A stretch of DNA of 64,000 nt, from the NCBI RefSeq assembly GCF_038050375.1, contig NZ_CP150886.1, positions 3,203,318 through 3,267,317 on the forward strand. The letters are read 5' to 3'. Of this stretch, positions 28,001-36,771 are shown in pieces (position 1 is the first letter of the stretch; every line of letters starts with the position of its first letter). A model generated the notes under the pieces. The model was not told the origin of the DNA and ran no database searches. It saw nothing but the letters and a program-made list of their open reading frames with translations. The position numbers and the translations under genes were made by a program. The stretch is from Okeanomitos corallinicola TIOX110. GTDB lineage: Bacteria; Cyanobacteriota; Cyanobacteriia; Cyanobacteriales; Nostocaceae.

Positions 28001-30871
28001 GGTTATCAATTTGGGCAATTATCACTTAATCTAATTGATAAATTTAATGCCCATGAGTTTGCAGCTAAAAGTTTTTATACAGTTAATGTTTTTATTAATC
28101 ATTGGAAAAAACCTTTACGGGAAATTATCCCTTCTTTGATAGAAACATATAAAGTTGGTTTAGAAACAGGTGATTTAGTATTTGCTGCTTATGGAGTTTT
28201 AGTTTATTGCTGTTATTCTTTTTTAGCTGGCTATGAACTATCAGATTTAAAGTTAAAAATTGAACTTTATAGCGAAACAATTACTAGATTAAAGCAAACA
28301 GAAGCTCTTTATCAACTTAAATCTTTTCATCAAGCTATCATTAATTTGCTGGGTGAAAATGAAAATCCATGTAAATTAATGGGTAGTGTTTATGATGCAG
28401 ATGTTATTTTACCAGAAATTATCAAGGCTCAAGATCATAGTTCAGTTTTTGATCTGTATTTTTATCAACAAATTCTTTGTTATATTTTTGGAGAATATGG
28501 AGAATCTTTAGAAAATGCTGAGTTAGCTAGAAAATATATTAATAGCATGACTTCTACTGGTTTAATTCCCCATTTTTATTTTTACGATTCTTTGGCACGA
28601 TGTCAATTATATAGTGTAGTTGATGTTAAATTACAAAAAAAATATTTAGCACAAATTAAAGCTAATCAAAAGAAAATGCAGATTTGGGCGCATCATGCAC
28701 CTGCCAATTATTTACATAAATTTTATTTAGTCGAAGCAGAAAAATACAGAATTTTCAATCAATCTGATTTAGCTATAGAAAATTACTCCCAAGCTATTAA
28801 TTTAGCTAAAGAACATGAGTATATTCATGAATGTGCTATTGCCTATGAATTAGCAGGTAGATTTTTTTTAGCAAACAAACAGGATTTAATCGCTAAAACT
28901 TATCTCCAGGAAGCGCACTACTACTATAAACTCTGGGGTGCTAATGCTAAAGTCAAAGATTTAGAGAATAAATTTTCTCAATTTTTTATTGATAAAATCA
29001 GAGGTGAACAAAATATTAATAAAGTTCATATTTCTAATACTATCTCTGTTACATCCAATAGTCATAGTTCAAACTTAGATTTAGCTACTTTTATTAAGGC
29101 TTCTCAAGCTATTTCTAGGGAGATTATGCTTGATAAATTGTTGGCTACTTTAATGAAAATTGTGATTGAAAATGCAGGAGCGCAGAAAGGGTATTTAATT
29201 TTAGAAAATCAAGGCAAGTTATTAATAGAAGCTAAAGGTGCTGTTGATTCAGATCAAGTTAAGATTTTACAATCTCTAGATGTTGATACTTGTGGTAAAG
29301 TTTCTACAGCAATTATTAATTATGTGGTACGCACTCAAGAAACTGTGGTTTTAAATAATGCTAGTTTGGAAGGGGGTTTTACTCAGGATATTTATATTCA
29401 AAACCATCAACCTAAGTCTATTTTATGTCTACCTTTAATCAATCAGGGAAAATTAATTGCTATTGTTTATCTGGAAAATAATCTGATTATTGGTGCTTTT
29501 AATGCTCAACGTGTAGAAGTTATTAAACTTGTGACTTCTTCTGCTGCTATTTCTTTGGAAAATGCTAAGTTGTATCAAGAAATGAGGGAAAATGAAAGTC
29601 GTTTAGCTCAACTGAATCAAGATTTAGAAAAATCTCTACAATCTGAATTAGAAATCACCAGTGCTGCTAGTCGTTTTGTACCTAATCAGTTTTTATCTTT
29701 TTTGGGTTATAACAGTTTATCTGAGGTGAAATTAGGTGATTCTGTACAGTTGGAAATGTCGGTTTTATTTTCTGATATTCGCAATTTCACAACTTTAAGC
29801 GAAAAAATGAATCCCCAGGATGCTTTTCTGTTTATTAATTCCTATTTGAGTCGCATGGAACCAATAATTACGGAAAATCAAGGGTTTATTGATAAGTATA
29901 TTGGTGATGCAATTATGGCGTTATTTAGTGGGGAAGCTGATAATGCTGTGAAAGCAGGAATTGCTATGTTAAAAACTTTGGATTTATATAATCAAGATGG
30001 TTTACGATATGGTTTTGAGGCGATAAATATTGGGATTGGTATTCACACAGGTTCTTTGATGTTGGGAACTGTCGGTGGACAAAATCGCATGGATGGTACT
30101 GTAATTAGTGATGCGGTAAATTTAGCTTCCCGCATTGAAGGTTTAACTAAAATTTATCATGTTTATTTGTTAATTACTGAAAAAACTTATCAAAAGTTGG
30201 TGAATATTCATGATTATAATATTCGGATTTTGGATAAAGTTCAAGTTAAGGGTAAAACTGAGTTAATTACTGTTTATGAGGTGTTTGATGCTGATGTACC
30301 AGCAGTTAAACAGGGTAAGTTAAATAGTCAATCCTTATTTGAAGAAGCTGTGTTTTTATATCATCAAGGTGATTTTACTCAAGCATTGAATTTGTTTGTT
30401 CGATGTTTGGAAATTTGTCCTGTTGATGAAGTTGCTAACATTTATTCTCAACGTTGTCAAGAAAAACAAGCTAGAGTGAAGATTGATGTTCTATCTCGTT
30501 CCTTGGAGTTGACTAAAATCAAAGGTGATTTTGGTAAAACTTTTTATGATGTGCTATTTACAGATTATCCTCAAATTCAAGTACTTTTTGCTAATAGTGA
30601 TATGCTACAACAGCAAGATAAATTATGTCACAGTTTAGAAATTATTGTGGAAAATCTGAATAACCCTAGAAATTTTACTTCTTTTTTAAAGGGTTTAGGT
30701 GCAATTCATGTTAAGTATGGTGTTTTACCAGAACATTATCCGATTGTTGGTAATACAATTATTAAGGCTTTTAAAGTTCATTTAGGTACAGATTGGAATG
30801 CTGATTTTGAAGCTGCTTGGTTAGATGCTTACGCTGCAATTCAGTCTTTAATGCTTATAGGTGCGGAGTAA
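25088..30871 (+). CDS. Multidomain signalling protein: kinase, AAA ATPase, GAF, class III cyclase, globin
   Basis: The 1927-residue protein has, in order: a Ser/Thr kinase-like domain (~1-265; catalytic loop HKDINPSN with Asp128, then IIDFGIST), a P-loop ATPase of the PknK/HstK type (~300-560; Walker A GYSGIGKSAL, Walker B LVIFLDDLQWAD), a long helical TPR-like region (~700-1300), a GAF domain (~1335-1500), a class III nucleotide cyclase (~1545-1740; metal Asp1563 in FSDIRNF and Asp1607 in KYIGDAI, NLASRIEG), a short TPR, and a C-terminal globin (~1796-1927; LGAIHVKYGV with probable proximal His1874). It should make cAMP (or cGMP) in response to haem-bound gas or redox state. Kinase lineages of this kind usually end in a histidine kinase; here a cyclase replaces it. 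Single gene, no evident operon. Confidence 0.85.
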   Translation: MFSLPGIVVRTQICESAASLVYRAIREDSHQPIIIKLLKQEYPTPEELSRYRTEYQITKSLNLSGVVKVYELQKYKNSLVMLLEDFGGDSLQFLNQQQRFNLQDFLQIAIAITESLAQIHAVNIIHKDINPSNIVFNPVTKELKIIDFGISTQLTRENPTITDPNILEGTIAYISPEQTGRMNRSLDYRTDFYSLGVTFYELLTNQLPFLTTDALELVHYHIAKQPLTPSEINPDIPPMLSAIVMKLIAKTAEERYQSALGIKADLENCLNQLSTHNYIANFQIGSQDIYDKFQIPQKLYGREKEIKILLDAFTRISVKSSEVMLVIGYSGIGKSALVQELYKPITQKRGYFISGKFDQYQRNIPYSAIVNAFKQLIKQLLTKSAAELQQCKQKILTALGVNSAVIIDVIPELELIIGEQPPVLELGAVENANRFNLVFQNFIKVFTTPSHPLVIFLDDLQWADGASLKLMQILLNTDISGLLLICAYRENEVDASHPLMLALDSMTKNGVIVNSILLSPLDLNTVVKIIEDTLKYWGEEVLPLANLLHLKTGGNPFFLNEFFKSLYTEELLRFNLLTQKWEWDLEQIQVRDFTDNVVELMINKIKTLPENSQDVLKLASCIGNQFDTEQLALIANQDWQKIAHDLYLCVSSGFLVNIGNNKNLELAHVNREFAYEFVTNTEFTVAEYKFTHDRIQQAAYLLIPESERADIHYRIGKIFLKNTQNYQHEELIFTIINQINFGVHLITEQSEKDELAQLNLIAGKKAKTSVAYQPALNYLEIGIDLLGTISWQRKYNLSLYLHEEAAEVAYLNGDFEKMTVHVNNVHQYAKTVLEKIKVTNVKILALISQSKLNESINIGLDILDELGFKLPRNPNYFHIFAGFLATKISLFSKDFDYLANLPLITDKYKIAALSILLNISFSAYIVAPNLLAIIVFKQITISSRYGYSIDSTRVFATYGLILCGIFHQIELGYQFGQLSLNLIDKFNAHEFAAKSFYTVNVFINHWKKPLREIIPSLIETYKVGLETGDLVFAAYGVLVYCCYSFLAGYELSDLKLKIELYSETITRLKQTEALYQLKSFHQAIINLLGENENPCKLMGSVYDADVILPEIIKAQDHSSVFDLYFYQQILCYIFGEYGESLENAELARKYINSMTSTGLIPHFYFYDSLARCQLYSVVDVKLQKKYLAQIKANQKKMQIWAHHAPANYLHKFYLVEAEKYRIFNQSDLAIENYSQAINLAKEHEYIHECAIAYELAGRFFLANKQDLIAKTYLQEAHYYYKLWGANAKVKDLENKFSQFFIDKIRGEQNINKVHISNTISVTSNSHSSNLDLATFIKASQAISREIMLDKLLATLMKIVIENAGAQKGYLILENQGKLLIEAKGAVDSDQVKILQSLDVDTCGKVSTAIINYVVRTQETVVLNNASLEGGFTQDIYIQNHQPKSILCLPLINQGKLIAIVYLENNLIIGAFNAQRVEVIKLVTSSAAISLENAKLYQEMRENESRLAQLNQDLEKSLQSELEITSAASRFVPNQFLSFLGYNSLSEVKLGDSVQLEMSVLFSDIRNFTTLSEKMNPQDAFLFINSYLSRMEPIITENQGFIDKYIGDAIMALFSGEADNAVKAGIAMLKTLDLYNQDGLRYGFEAINIGIGIHTGSLMLGTVGGQNRMDGTVISDAVNLASRIEGLTKIYHVYLLITEKTYQKLVNIHDYNIRILDKVQVKGKTELITVYEVFDADVPAVKQGKLNSQSLFEEAVFLYHQGDFTQALNLFVRCLEICPVDEVANIYSQRCQEKQARVKIDVLSRSLELTKIKGDFGKTFYDVLFTDYPQIQVLFANSDMLQQQDKLCHSLEIIVENLNNPRNFTSFLKGLGAIHVKYGVLPEHYPIVGNTIIKAFKVHLGTDWNADFEAAWLDAYAAIQSLMLIGAE

Positions 30872-30922
30872 AAGTTTGTTTATAAAAATTTGATGAAAAT
30901 AATTAATTTTAAACATTAAAAT

Positions 30923-31108
30923 TTGAAGTTCTATAAACCTGCTAAGGGAAGTCATAGTAAATGGATACATCCAAAATTATCACAAGCTATTATTATTTCA
31001 GGTAAAGATGGCAGTGATGCTAAACTCTATTTAGAAAAACAGGTAATGGAAGCAATAACAGAACTAGAAAAAATTGAAGCAGATGAACAGGAGAAACCAA
31101 AAGAATGA
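30923..31108 (+). CDS. hicA: HicA-like mRNA interferase, N-terminally truncated
   Basis: The conserved core of HicA (KGSHSKWIHP with the catalytic His, then AIIISGKDGSDAKLYLEKQV) is intact. The first ~18 residues that form the initial helix are missing: an in-frame stop lies at 30917-30919 and only a TTG at 30923 could start it, giving 61 residues. It is likely inactive or weakly expressed. It overlaps hicB by ATGA at 31105-31108, the normal HicAB arrangement. Confidence 0.7.
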   Translation: MKFYKPAKGSHSKWIHPKLSQAIIISGKDGSDAKLYLEKQVMEAITELEKIEADEQEKPKE

Positions 31109-31329
31109 AATACACAATAATTATTCAATGGTCTGAAGAAGATAAATGTTATGTAGTTTTATTACCTGATTTTACTAATGTAATGCAGCCATGTACTCAT
31201 GGCGAAACTTACGAAGAAGCTTTAAAAAATGGTCAAGAAGTGTTAGAAATGCTGATTGAGTCATGTTTAGCAGAAGGTGAAACTCTTCCCGAACCGCAAG
31301 TTTTAGGAAACTTCTTGAAAGTCGCGTAA
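31105..31329 (+). CDS. hicB: HicB-family antitoxin
   Basis: The 74-residue product has the HicB partial RNase H-like fold: YTIIIQWSEEDKCYVVLLPDF, then THGETYEEALKNGQEVLEMLI and a short tail. It would neutralise HicA. It has no C-terminal DNA-binding domain, typical of the short cyanobacterial type. Translation is coupled to hicA by a four-base overlap. A palindrome follows at 31352-31378. Confidence 0.85.
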   Translation: MKYTIIIQWSEEDKCYVVLLPDFTNVMQPCTHGETYEEALKNGQEVLEMLIESCLAEGETLPEPQVLGNFLKVA

Positions 31330-31351
31330 TTTTTACATTGATTAATTTTTT

Positions 31352-31378
31352 GTTGGGTTGCGCTTTGCTTAACCCAAC
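31352..31378. repeat. Palindrome after hicB
   Basis: GTTGGGTT / AACCCAAC arms with an 11-base loop, the same dispersed palindrome as at 20865-20892. Confidence 0.6.
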
Positions 31379-31486
31379 CTACAATTACTCATTGTTTAAG
31401 ATATTTAGTAAACCGACTTGTATAAATTTGTTTACTGGTTTATACTGTTATACTATCTTCAAACAATACTTATTGATATTTGTGAA

Positions 31487-31801
31487 ATGGCATATATTTA
31501 TTCAGATTTAGATACTAAAAATTCTAAGTGGTTTATTAAAGATACCACTCGTGCAACTCTGCTCTCAATAAAACTTACAAAAGGTCAAATACGGGGTCTT
31601 GAAAATGTAACAGTTGACTTCCGTTATCCAATTACAGCAATAGCTGGCCGAAATGGTTCTGGTAAAACCACAGTTCTAGCTTTAGCTGCCTGTGCATTTC
31701 ATAATAATGATAAGGGCTTTAAACTTCCTGGAAGAACAAATTCTTACTATACTTTTCCAGATTTTTTTATCCAAATAGAAGAAGAAAGAGATGTCAAATG
31801 A
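31487..31801 (+). pseudogene. N-terminal fragment of an ABC/OLD-like AAA ATPase
   Basis: From the ATG at 31487 the 104-residue frame reads into the start of a RecF/OLD-type ATPase: LTKGQIRGLENVTVDFRYPI, then Walker A AGRNGSGKTT. It ends shortly after (IQIEEERDVK), so the signature, Walker B and any nuclease domain are absent. Full-length relatives are several hundred residues long and are often defence effectors. This is a relic of one. Confidence 0.65.
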
Positions 31802-31982
31802 AGAAGTAGACCATTTATTAGATATAGCTGTCATGGCAGGTAAACATAAGGAATTATATACAGCAGCAAAACATCTAAGTCTTGATGAAAAAGTCGTAGG
31901 AAGTCACTTAATTAAAAGCGCATTTGAATCAAATCCTGGAGAATCAACAAAAATTATTGATTTTATTCAAGGGTTTTTATAA
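31791..31982 (+). CDS. Short hypothetical protein behind the ATPase fragment
   Basis: The 63-residue frame (MSNEEVDHLLDIAVMAGKHK) overlaps the end of the ATPase fragment by 11 bases. It looks helical and protein-like, with no known motif. It may be a small partner of the ATPase or the tail of another broken gene. Confidence 0.35.
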   Translation: MSNEEVDHLLDIAVMAGKHKELYTAAKHLSLDEKVVGSHLIKSAFESNPGESTKIIDFIQGFL

Positions 31983-32005
31983 TAAAATTTCAACGTTTTA
32001 CATCT

Positions 32006-33226
32006 TCACAAATTACCAACAACAAAATCAAACAAATAATGCGCCATTTCCAACTTAGAACAATGAGGAATTTCTCTTTCATTTCCTGCTTTATCTATCA
32101 ACACTGCTTGATTATTTTCACTCCCAAAACCACTATCAACTTTATCAATAGGATTCGCTACAATTGCATCTAATTTCTTTCTTTGTAATTTCTCTTTTGC
32201 AGGTGTGATAATATCCCCGGTTTGTGCTGCAAAACCTATTAATAATTGCTGGGGTTGTTTAATTTTCCCCAGTTCAGCGACTATATCCGGTACTGGTGCT
32301 AGGGGTAAATTTTCAGGAAGCGCGCATTTGGGCAATTTTTCTGCACTATAATCCCTCGGTTTCACATCTGCAACCGCCGCAGACATAATTATTATATCTG
32401 CATTGCCTAACTGTTTTAACATTACTTGCTGCATTTCCGCTGCACTAATTACAGAAATCCCTTTTACTCCTAAAGGTACATTCCAACTTGCTGGACAATG
32501 GACTAATGTAACTTTTGCACCTCTGTGTAATGCTGCTTGTGCTAATGCTAATCCCATTTTACCCGTTGAAGGATTGCCTATAAACCGCACCGGATCTAAA
32601 TACTCTCTTGTTCCCCCAGCACTGATTAAAACCCGCTTTCCCGTTAAATCTTGCTTTCCTTGGGTATGTAATAACGATTGAATGTTAACAAATATTTCTT
32701 CAGGTTCGGCCATTCTTCCAGCACCGATGCGATCGCAAGCTAACAACCCAGAACCCGTTTTCATACCATAAAATCTGTTATCTGTCAATAACTGCTGCCA
32801 ATTTCTTTGTACTGCCACCTGTTCCCACATATCCGTATTCATGGCAGGTGCTAATAACACAGGACAGGTAGAAGCAAGGACGGTATTTGTTAATAAATTA
32901 TCAGCCATCCCATAGTTTAACTTAGCTAAAGTATTAGCAGTTAAAGGCGCAATGACTATTAAATCTGCCCATTCACCTAATTCTATATGTAAAGGACGCT
33001 CATAAATAGGTTGCCAAAAATCATTATCTGTATAGGCTTGATGACGGGATAAAGTAGCTAAAGTTAAAGGAGTGATAAATTCTTGAGCAGAATTGGTGAG
33101 AATAACTCTTACTTCTACCCCAGACTTAAACAAAGTAGAAACTAATTCACAGACTTTATAGGCAGCAATACCGCCGCAAATAGCAATAATAACTTTTTTA
33201 GATTTAGGATTTATGGATGATAGCAT
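32006..33226 (-). CDS. coaBC: Bifunctional phosphopantothenoylcysteine decarboxylase / phosphopantothenate-cysteine ligase
   Basis: The 406-residue enzyme catalyses two steps of coenzyme A synthesis. The N-terminal flavoprotein (CoaC) domain shows [15 protein letters not shown], the PALNTDMW-type PAMNTDMW motif and the [14 protein letters not shown] flap with its Cys. The C-terminal CoaB domain begins near residue 190 ([20 protein letters not shown]) and contains KLPK in EKLPKCALP. The length is normal. It probably stands alone. Confidence 0.95.
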   Translation of the reverse strand: MLSSINPKSKKVIIAICGGIAAYKVCELVSTLFKSGVEVRVILTNSAQEFITPLTLATLSRHQAYTDNDFWQPIYERPLHIELGEWADLIVIAPLTANTLAKLNYGMADNLLTNTVLASTCPVLLAPAMNTDMWEQVAVQRNWQQLLTDNRFYGMKTGSGLLACDRIGAGRMAEPEEIFVNIQSLLHTQGKQDLTGKRVLISAGGTREYLDPVRFIGNPSTGKMGLALAQAALHRGAKVTLVHCPASWNVPLGVKGISVISAAEMQQVMLKQLGNADIIIMSAAVADVKPRDYSAEKLPKCALPENLPLAPVPDIVAELGKIKQPQQLLIGFAAQTGDIITPAKEKLQRKKLDAIVANPIDKVDSGFGSENNQAVLIDKAGNEREIPHCSKLEMAHYLFDFVVGNL

Positions 33227-33374
33227 TTTGTCTGATAGCGTAGCGTAGCCAGATTAGGATGTCTAGGATTTAAGGATTTATAGGATTTTTATTTAAAAAT
33301 TAATCAATTTTATTAAAAGATATCATCTTGATGATATCTTCTGTTGCTTATCTGCGTTTGATTATTTGCTATTT

Positions 33375-33588
33375 AGGGCTTGCTGAATAAATCTCAAAAC
33401 ATTACAGGTAAACGATTTTAGCGATTTTGACTTTCAAAAAATGCAAGCTTTGATGAGGTGAGAACTGAAAAACCTTGCATTTAATTCCTGCTTCAAGGAA
33501 AAATAGTTCCCATCCAACTCTTGAAACTGTCACCTGTCACCTGTCACCTGTCACCTGTCTCCACGACAAGACTTTATCAGCAAACCCT
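33375..33588. mobile_element. MITE, copy 2 (214 bp)
   Basis: Same length and apparently identical sequence to 22531-22744 over the whole element, with the same terminal inverted repeats. It is flanked by the direct repeat ATTT, a 4-base target duplication that differs from copy 1. It lies in intergenic DNA between coaBC and the DUF2555-like gene. The near identity suggests recent movement by a transposase encoded elsewhere. Confidence 0.85.
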
Positions 33589-33697
33589 ATTTACTACCCT
33601 GAGCAAGCAAGAAATTTAATAAAGTGCGTCATATTTATACATAATGACGCACCCTACAATAGTTTGAGATGTTGATTTCAAAGCTAAAATTTAAAAT

Positions 33698-33910
33698 CTA
33701 GCCTTCATCATAGGGTTCTAAATCTAAAAGATAGATATAAGGCTCAACCAACTCTGGCCGCTGAAACGCGATCGCTCGCAGTAAATGCCAATCATTTAAA
33801 CCCTCAAAAGCATTACTATAGTTATCCAATTCCAGACGGTTGGCCAAATCTTCTACATCTGTTGCTGACATAGCAGCAATATCTTTTTTGGAAATGCTTA
33901 GAGTTGTCAT
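33698..33910 (-). CDS. DUF2555-like small cyanobacterial protein
   Basis: The 70-residue product (start chosen at MTTLSISKKDIAAM; upstream ATGs at 33913 and 33937 are possible) matches a small conserved cyanobacterial family, DUF2555 as I recall: ANRLELDNYSNAFEGLNDW and LLRAIAFQRPELVEPYIYLL. It is soluble and acidic; function not known to me. Confidence 0.7.
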   Translation of the reverse strand: MTTLSISKKDIAAMSATDVEDLANRLELDNYSNAFEGLNDWHLLRAIAFQRPELVEPYIYLLDLEPYDEG

Positions 33911-34059
33911 CATGCTTGCCCCTCCCTTTTGCAGCACCGCTTTCAGCCTGGGGTGGAGTTGCGCTGAATTATTCCACCAAATATATATTACTCATTAATT
34001 GACATTAAAAATGTAAATTTTTTGCTGATTTTTGTCTTATTTTGTAAAAAATTCATAAC

Positions 34060-34683
34060 CTAACTCTTGTTAATTGTCTTAATAACAAAAGTTCGCAATA
34101 TCTCTAACATTTGCAAATTAATTTCATGTCCTGCGTCGAATTCATGATAATCTACCTCTACTCCTAATGACTGGGTTACTTCTCTGGCTTTGATTGCAGC
34201 CGACAATGGTACAACTTGATCTTGTCTGCCGTGCATAATTAATGTCGGTGGAAAATTGTCTTTTTTTAAGTTAGCAATATCGGGATGTGGATACCCACTC
34301 ATGACGACTAAACCCGCCAAAGGTAAAGTTAATCCCACATCCAAAGTCATCGCTCCACCTTGAGAAAACCCGCTCAAAATAGTTCGTGATAAAGGAACTC
34401 CGGTATTACTTTCTATAGATTGCAACCAATCTATCAACATTTGCCGACTTTCTGACAATCCTTGATAATTTTCATCTTCTAAATCATACCAAGCTCTACC
34501 TGTGTTAACTGATGGATGTGGATAAGGTGCATTGGGAAACAAAAATTCACAATCAGGTAATTGAAAATAAGAGGATAAAGATTCTACATCCTGAGCATTT
34601 GCACCCCAACCATGTAAAGTCACAACTAAAGCTGATGGGGTTGTTTCTGTTTTTGGAGAAATTCTAATGAAATCTAGGGTCAT
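34060..34683 (-). CDS. Carboxylesterase/phospholipase-type alpha/beta hydrolase
   Basis: The 207-residue enzyme resembles small carboxylesterases (YpfH type): VTLHGWGANAQD oxyanion region, nucleophile elbow LSGFSQGGAM with its Ser, PTLIMHGRQDQVVPL with the acid, and FDAGHEINLQ with the catalytic His. No signal peptide is present. The substrate is an ester, unidentified. It lies on the same strand as the M48 peptidase, about 80 bases downstream of it. Confidence 0.85.
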   Translation of the reverse strand: MTLDFIRISPKTETTPSALVVTLHGWGANAQDVESLSSYFQLPDCEFLFPNAPYPHPSVNTGRAWYDLEDENYQGLSESRQMLIDWLQSIESNTGVPLSRTILSGFSQGGAMTLDVGLTLPLAGLVVMSGYPHPDIANLKKDNFPPTLIMHGRQDQVVPLSAAIKAREVTQSLGVEVDYHEFDAGHEINLQMLEILRTFVIKTINKS

Positions 34684-34760
34684 GATTAATTATGTTAATA
34701 GTTATTTAGTTATTGGTCGTTAGTCATTGCTGAACTTTTTTCTGTCACCTGTAACCTCAT

Positions 34761-35636
34761 TTACCAATTTCTCCAACCTCCCTTGGGTGCAGTTTCAGTT
34801 TTATCTTTAAAACCGTGATTTTGCAGTAGTTTGTGGTATTCGGTACTACTTGCCCAACGGTCAATTTCCCTAGCACGTAATACAGGGACTGGGTGACTTA
34901 ATTGGGCAGTACGGGCTTCTTTAACCATTACACCCAATTCAGTTTTACTGATGTCATCGTAAGCACGAGCTTGGGCAACAAAAGCATCAAGATTTAATTG
35001 AGGTGCTAAAGTGGGAGAACCGCCAGCTAACTTCATTAGTACAGACATTACCACTTTAGGGTTTTGGGTAGCTAATAAGGCCGCGCGATCGCAAGTAAAT
35101 TCCGCACAACGTACCCATTCTAATAACTGTGCCTGTAAAGTTTGTGCCAAAACCGCACCCACATTAGGTACAATTGCTGCGGCTAAAATTAATAAATTTA
35201 CAGGTGTTAAATAAACACTATGATCACATTTAAGGTGTCCCAATTCATGGGCAATTACCGCTTGCACTTCCTCTGGTGTCAGCATATCAATCAAGGAAGT
35301 GTGTAAAACTACAAACGGTTGTTTTCCCCGCATCGCAAAAGTATAAGCATTAGGAGCAGGATGTTGACGGACATATAACTGAGGTGGTTCAATATCCAAC
35401 ACTTTACAAGCATCTAACAATAACTTGTGTAAATCAGGTAATTGTTTTTCCCCCACCAAAACACTAGAAGCAATATTTTCTACATAAAAAACTTGTTCAG
35501 CCATTGGGCCTAACAAATTTCTTACCATCATATCTATACCTGGAATTTGCTTGAGAGTTTTTGTCGCTTCCAAGTCTAGAGGATGACGAAATGAGTCAGC
35601 TTTTAAACCAATTAGAGAAGTTTTCACTAAAGACAT
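34761..35636 (-). CDS. M48 family zinc metallopeptidase
   Basis: The 291-residue protein (start at MSLVKTSLIGLKA; an ATG at 35651 adds five residues) has the zinc motif His130-Glu-Leu-Gly-His134 in AVIAHELGHLKCDHS. The third ligand is probably the Glu in RCAEFTCDRAAL. One hydrophobic stretch (PVNLLILAAAIVPNVGAVLA) follows the motif and may anchor it in the membrane, as in HtpX-type proteases. A role in membrane protein quality control is plausible. Confidence 0.88.
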   Translation of the reverse strand: MSLVKTSLIGLKADSFRHPLDLEATKTLKQIPGIDMMVRNLLGPMAEQVFYVENIASSVLVGEKQLPDLHKLLLDACKVLDIEPPQLYVRQHPAPNAYTFAMRGKQPFVVLHTSLIDMLTPEEVQAVIAHELGHLKCDHSVYLTPVNLLILAAAIVPNVGAVLAQTLQAQLLEWVRCAEFTCDRAALLATQNPKVVMSVLMKLAGGSPTLAPQLNLDAFVAQARAYDDISKTELGVMVKEARTAQLSHPVPVLRAREIDRWASSTEYHKLLQNHGFKDKTETAPKGGWRNW

Positions 35637-35833
35637 AATCAAGACAATCAATAAAAAATATAATTCCCATAGATAGTATAACTATTTAAAACTTACACAG
35701 AATACATTTTACTGGTCAGGATTTATTTTAGTAGGTAATAGTTTGTAAAGTGGAAGTATTCCATTTTTTCACAAAAACTCACATATTTGGGATATTTGGG
35801 CTAGAAATGATATCCTGATAGCTTAGATTTTGG

Positions 35834-36313
35834 CTAATCAAACAGAAATGGTTTAACAAATTCAATCACCCCTTCTAACTCAGGTTTATTGTGTATGAGA
35901 AGATTATGCCCCCATAATTCATTTTTGTTTTCAGAGCAATCCGTAGCAAGAGTTTCTCCAATAGCTTCCAAGCTCTGTTTCATATCTCTTTGAAGACTCT
36001 CTGGATTAGATTGTACACCAAGCACGAATACTCTATTTCTCAAATCCTCTGGAATGTGACTTTGTACATAACTTAATCTATCTTCACGTTCATCAAAATC
36101 AATAAGTAAAACAATCATTCTTTTGGGAAACTGTCGCATTGCAGGGGCATAATCATTTGTTAATTGTTCCACAGCTTTTTTCCAACCATTGGCAATTGGT
36201 CGAACTTGAATAGCACGTTGATTTAGGTTTAAATCCTGAATAAATCCGTTGGCAATCTGGCGATTAGCATCATCCTCTGGCAATACAAAAATGTGCTGGT
36301 CATAAGTACCCAA
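35834..36313 (-). CDS. Hypothetical protein with an Asp/Glu-rich strand motif
   Basis: I do not recognise a family with certainty. The 159-residue product looks alpha/beta, with a hydrophobic strand ending in acidic residues (MIVLLIDFDEREDRL). That could be a Toprim-like or related metal-binding fold. There is no signal or membrane segment. It stands alone, with a large gene-poor region upstream. Confidence 0.6.
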   Translation of the reverse strand: MGTYDQHIFVLPEDDANRQIANGFIQDLNLNQRAIQVRPIANGWKKAVEQLTNDYAPAMRQFPKRMIVLLIDFDEREDRLSYVQSHIPEDLRNRVFVLGVQSNPESLQRDMKQSLEAIGETLATDCSENKNELWGHNLLIHNKPELEGVIEFVKPFLFD

Positions 36314-36771
36314 GCAAAATTAATTTAACATATTGAGTGAAAACAAAAACGTCTGTATTCCTTAGCTGTTCCCTGTTAAGAGTTCCCTGTTCCCTCTCCC
36401 AAATATAAAATTTATTTTGCACGACTACTTATTTATTGATACTCATAATTCTATATCGCCACCAATCAAGGCATTGATCAGATGAAGTTGTGTACATATA
36501 GTCTTTGGAGCATAAAAAATATTTCTAAGCTGAATAAAGCAAAAGTTATTGATGGAATACTTTTATTGTATAACTACATCAATTAATATTTTGGAGTAAA
36601 TTTTGAGAGAGTTTATAGACTTTTAGCCAATCAATCAATTAAAAAATAAATCAATGACGAAAATTACCAACTTGATATTTTATCAACTGGTAAAATTCGC
36701 CATCAAGTCATCAAATACAACATCCTCACAACCTAAATAGATGCAGAAGCCGAGGAACTACTGTTATTTAT
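36314..36771. other. Gene-poor region upstream of the 35834 gene
   Basis: No intact gene. A 33-base sequence at 36401-36433, ending in TTTATTTTGCACGACTACTT, recurs at 58708-58740. From about 36601 a broken plus-strand frame (VYRLLANQSIKK, stop, INDENYQLDILSTGKIRHQV, ..., stop, [17 protein letters not shown]) looks like a decayed small protein gene of unknown family running into murA. Confidence 0.45.
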
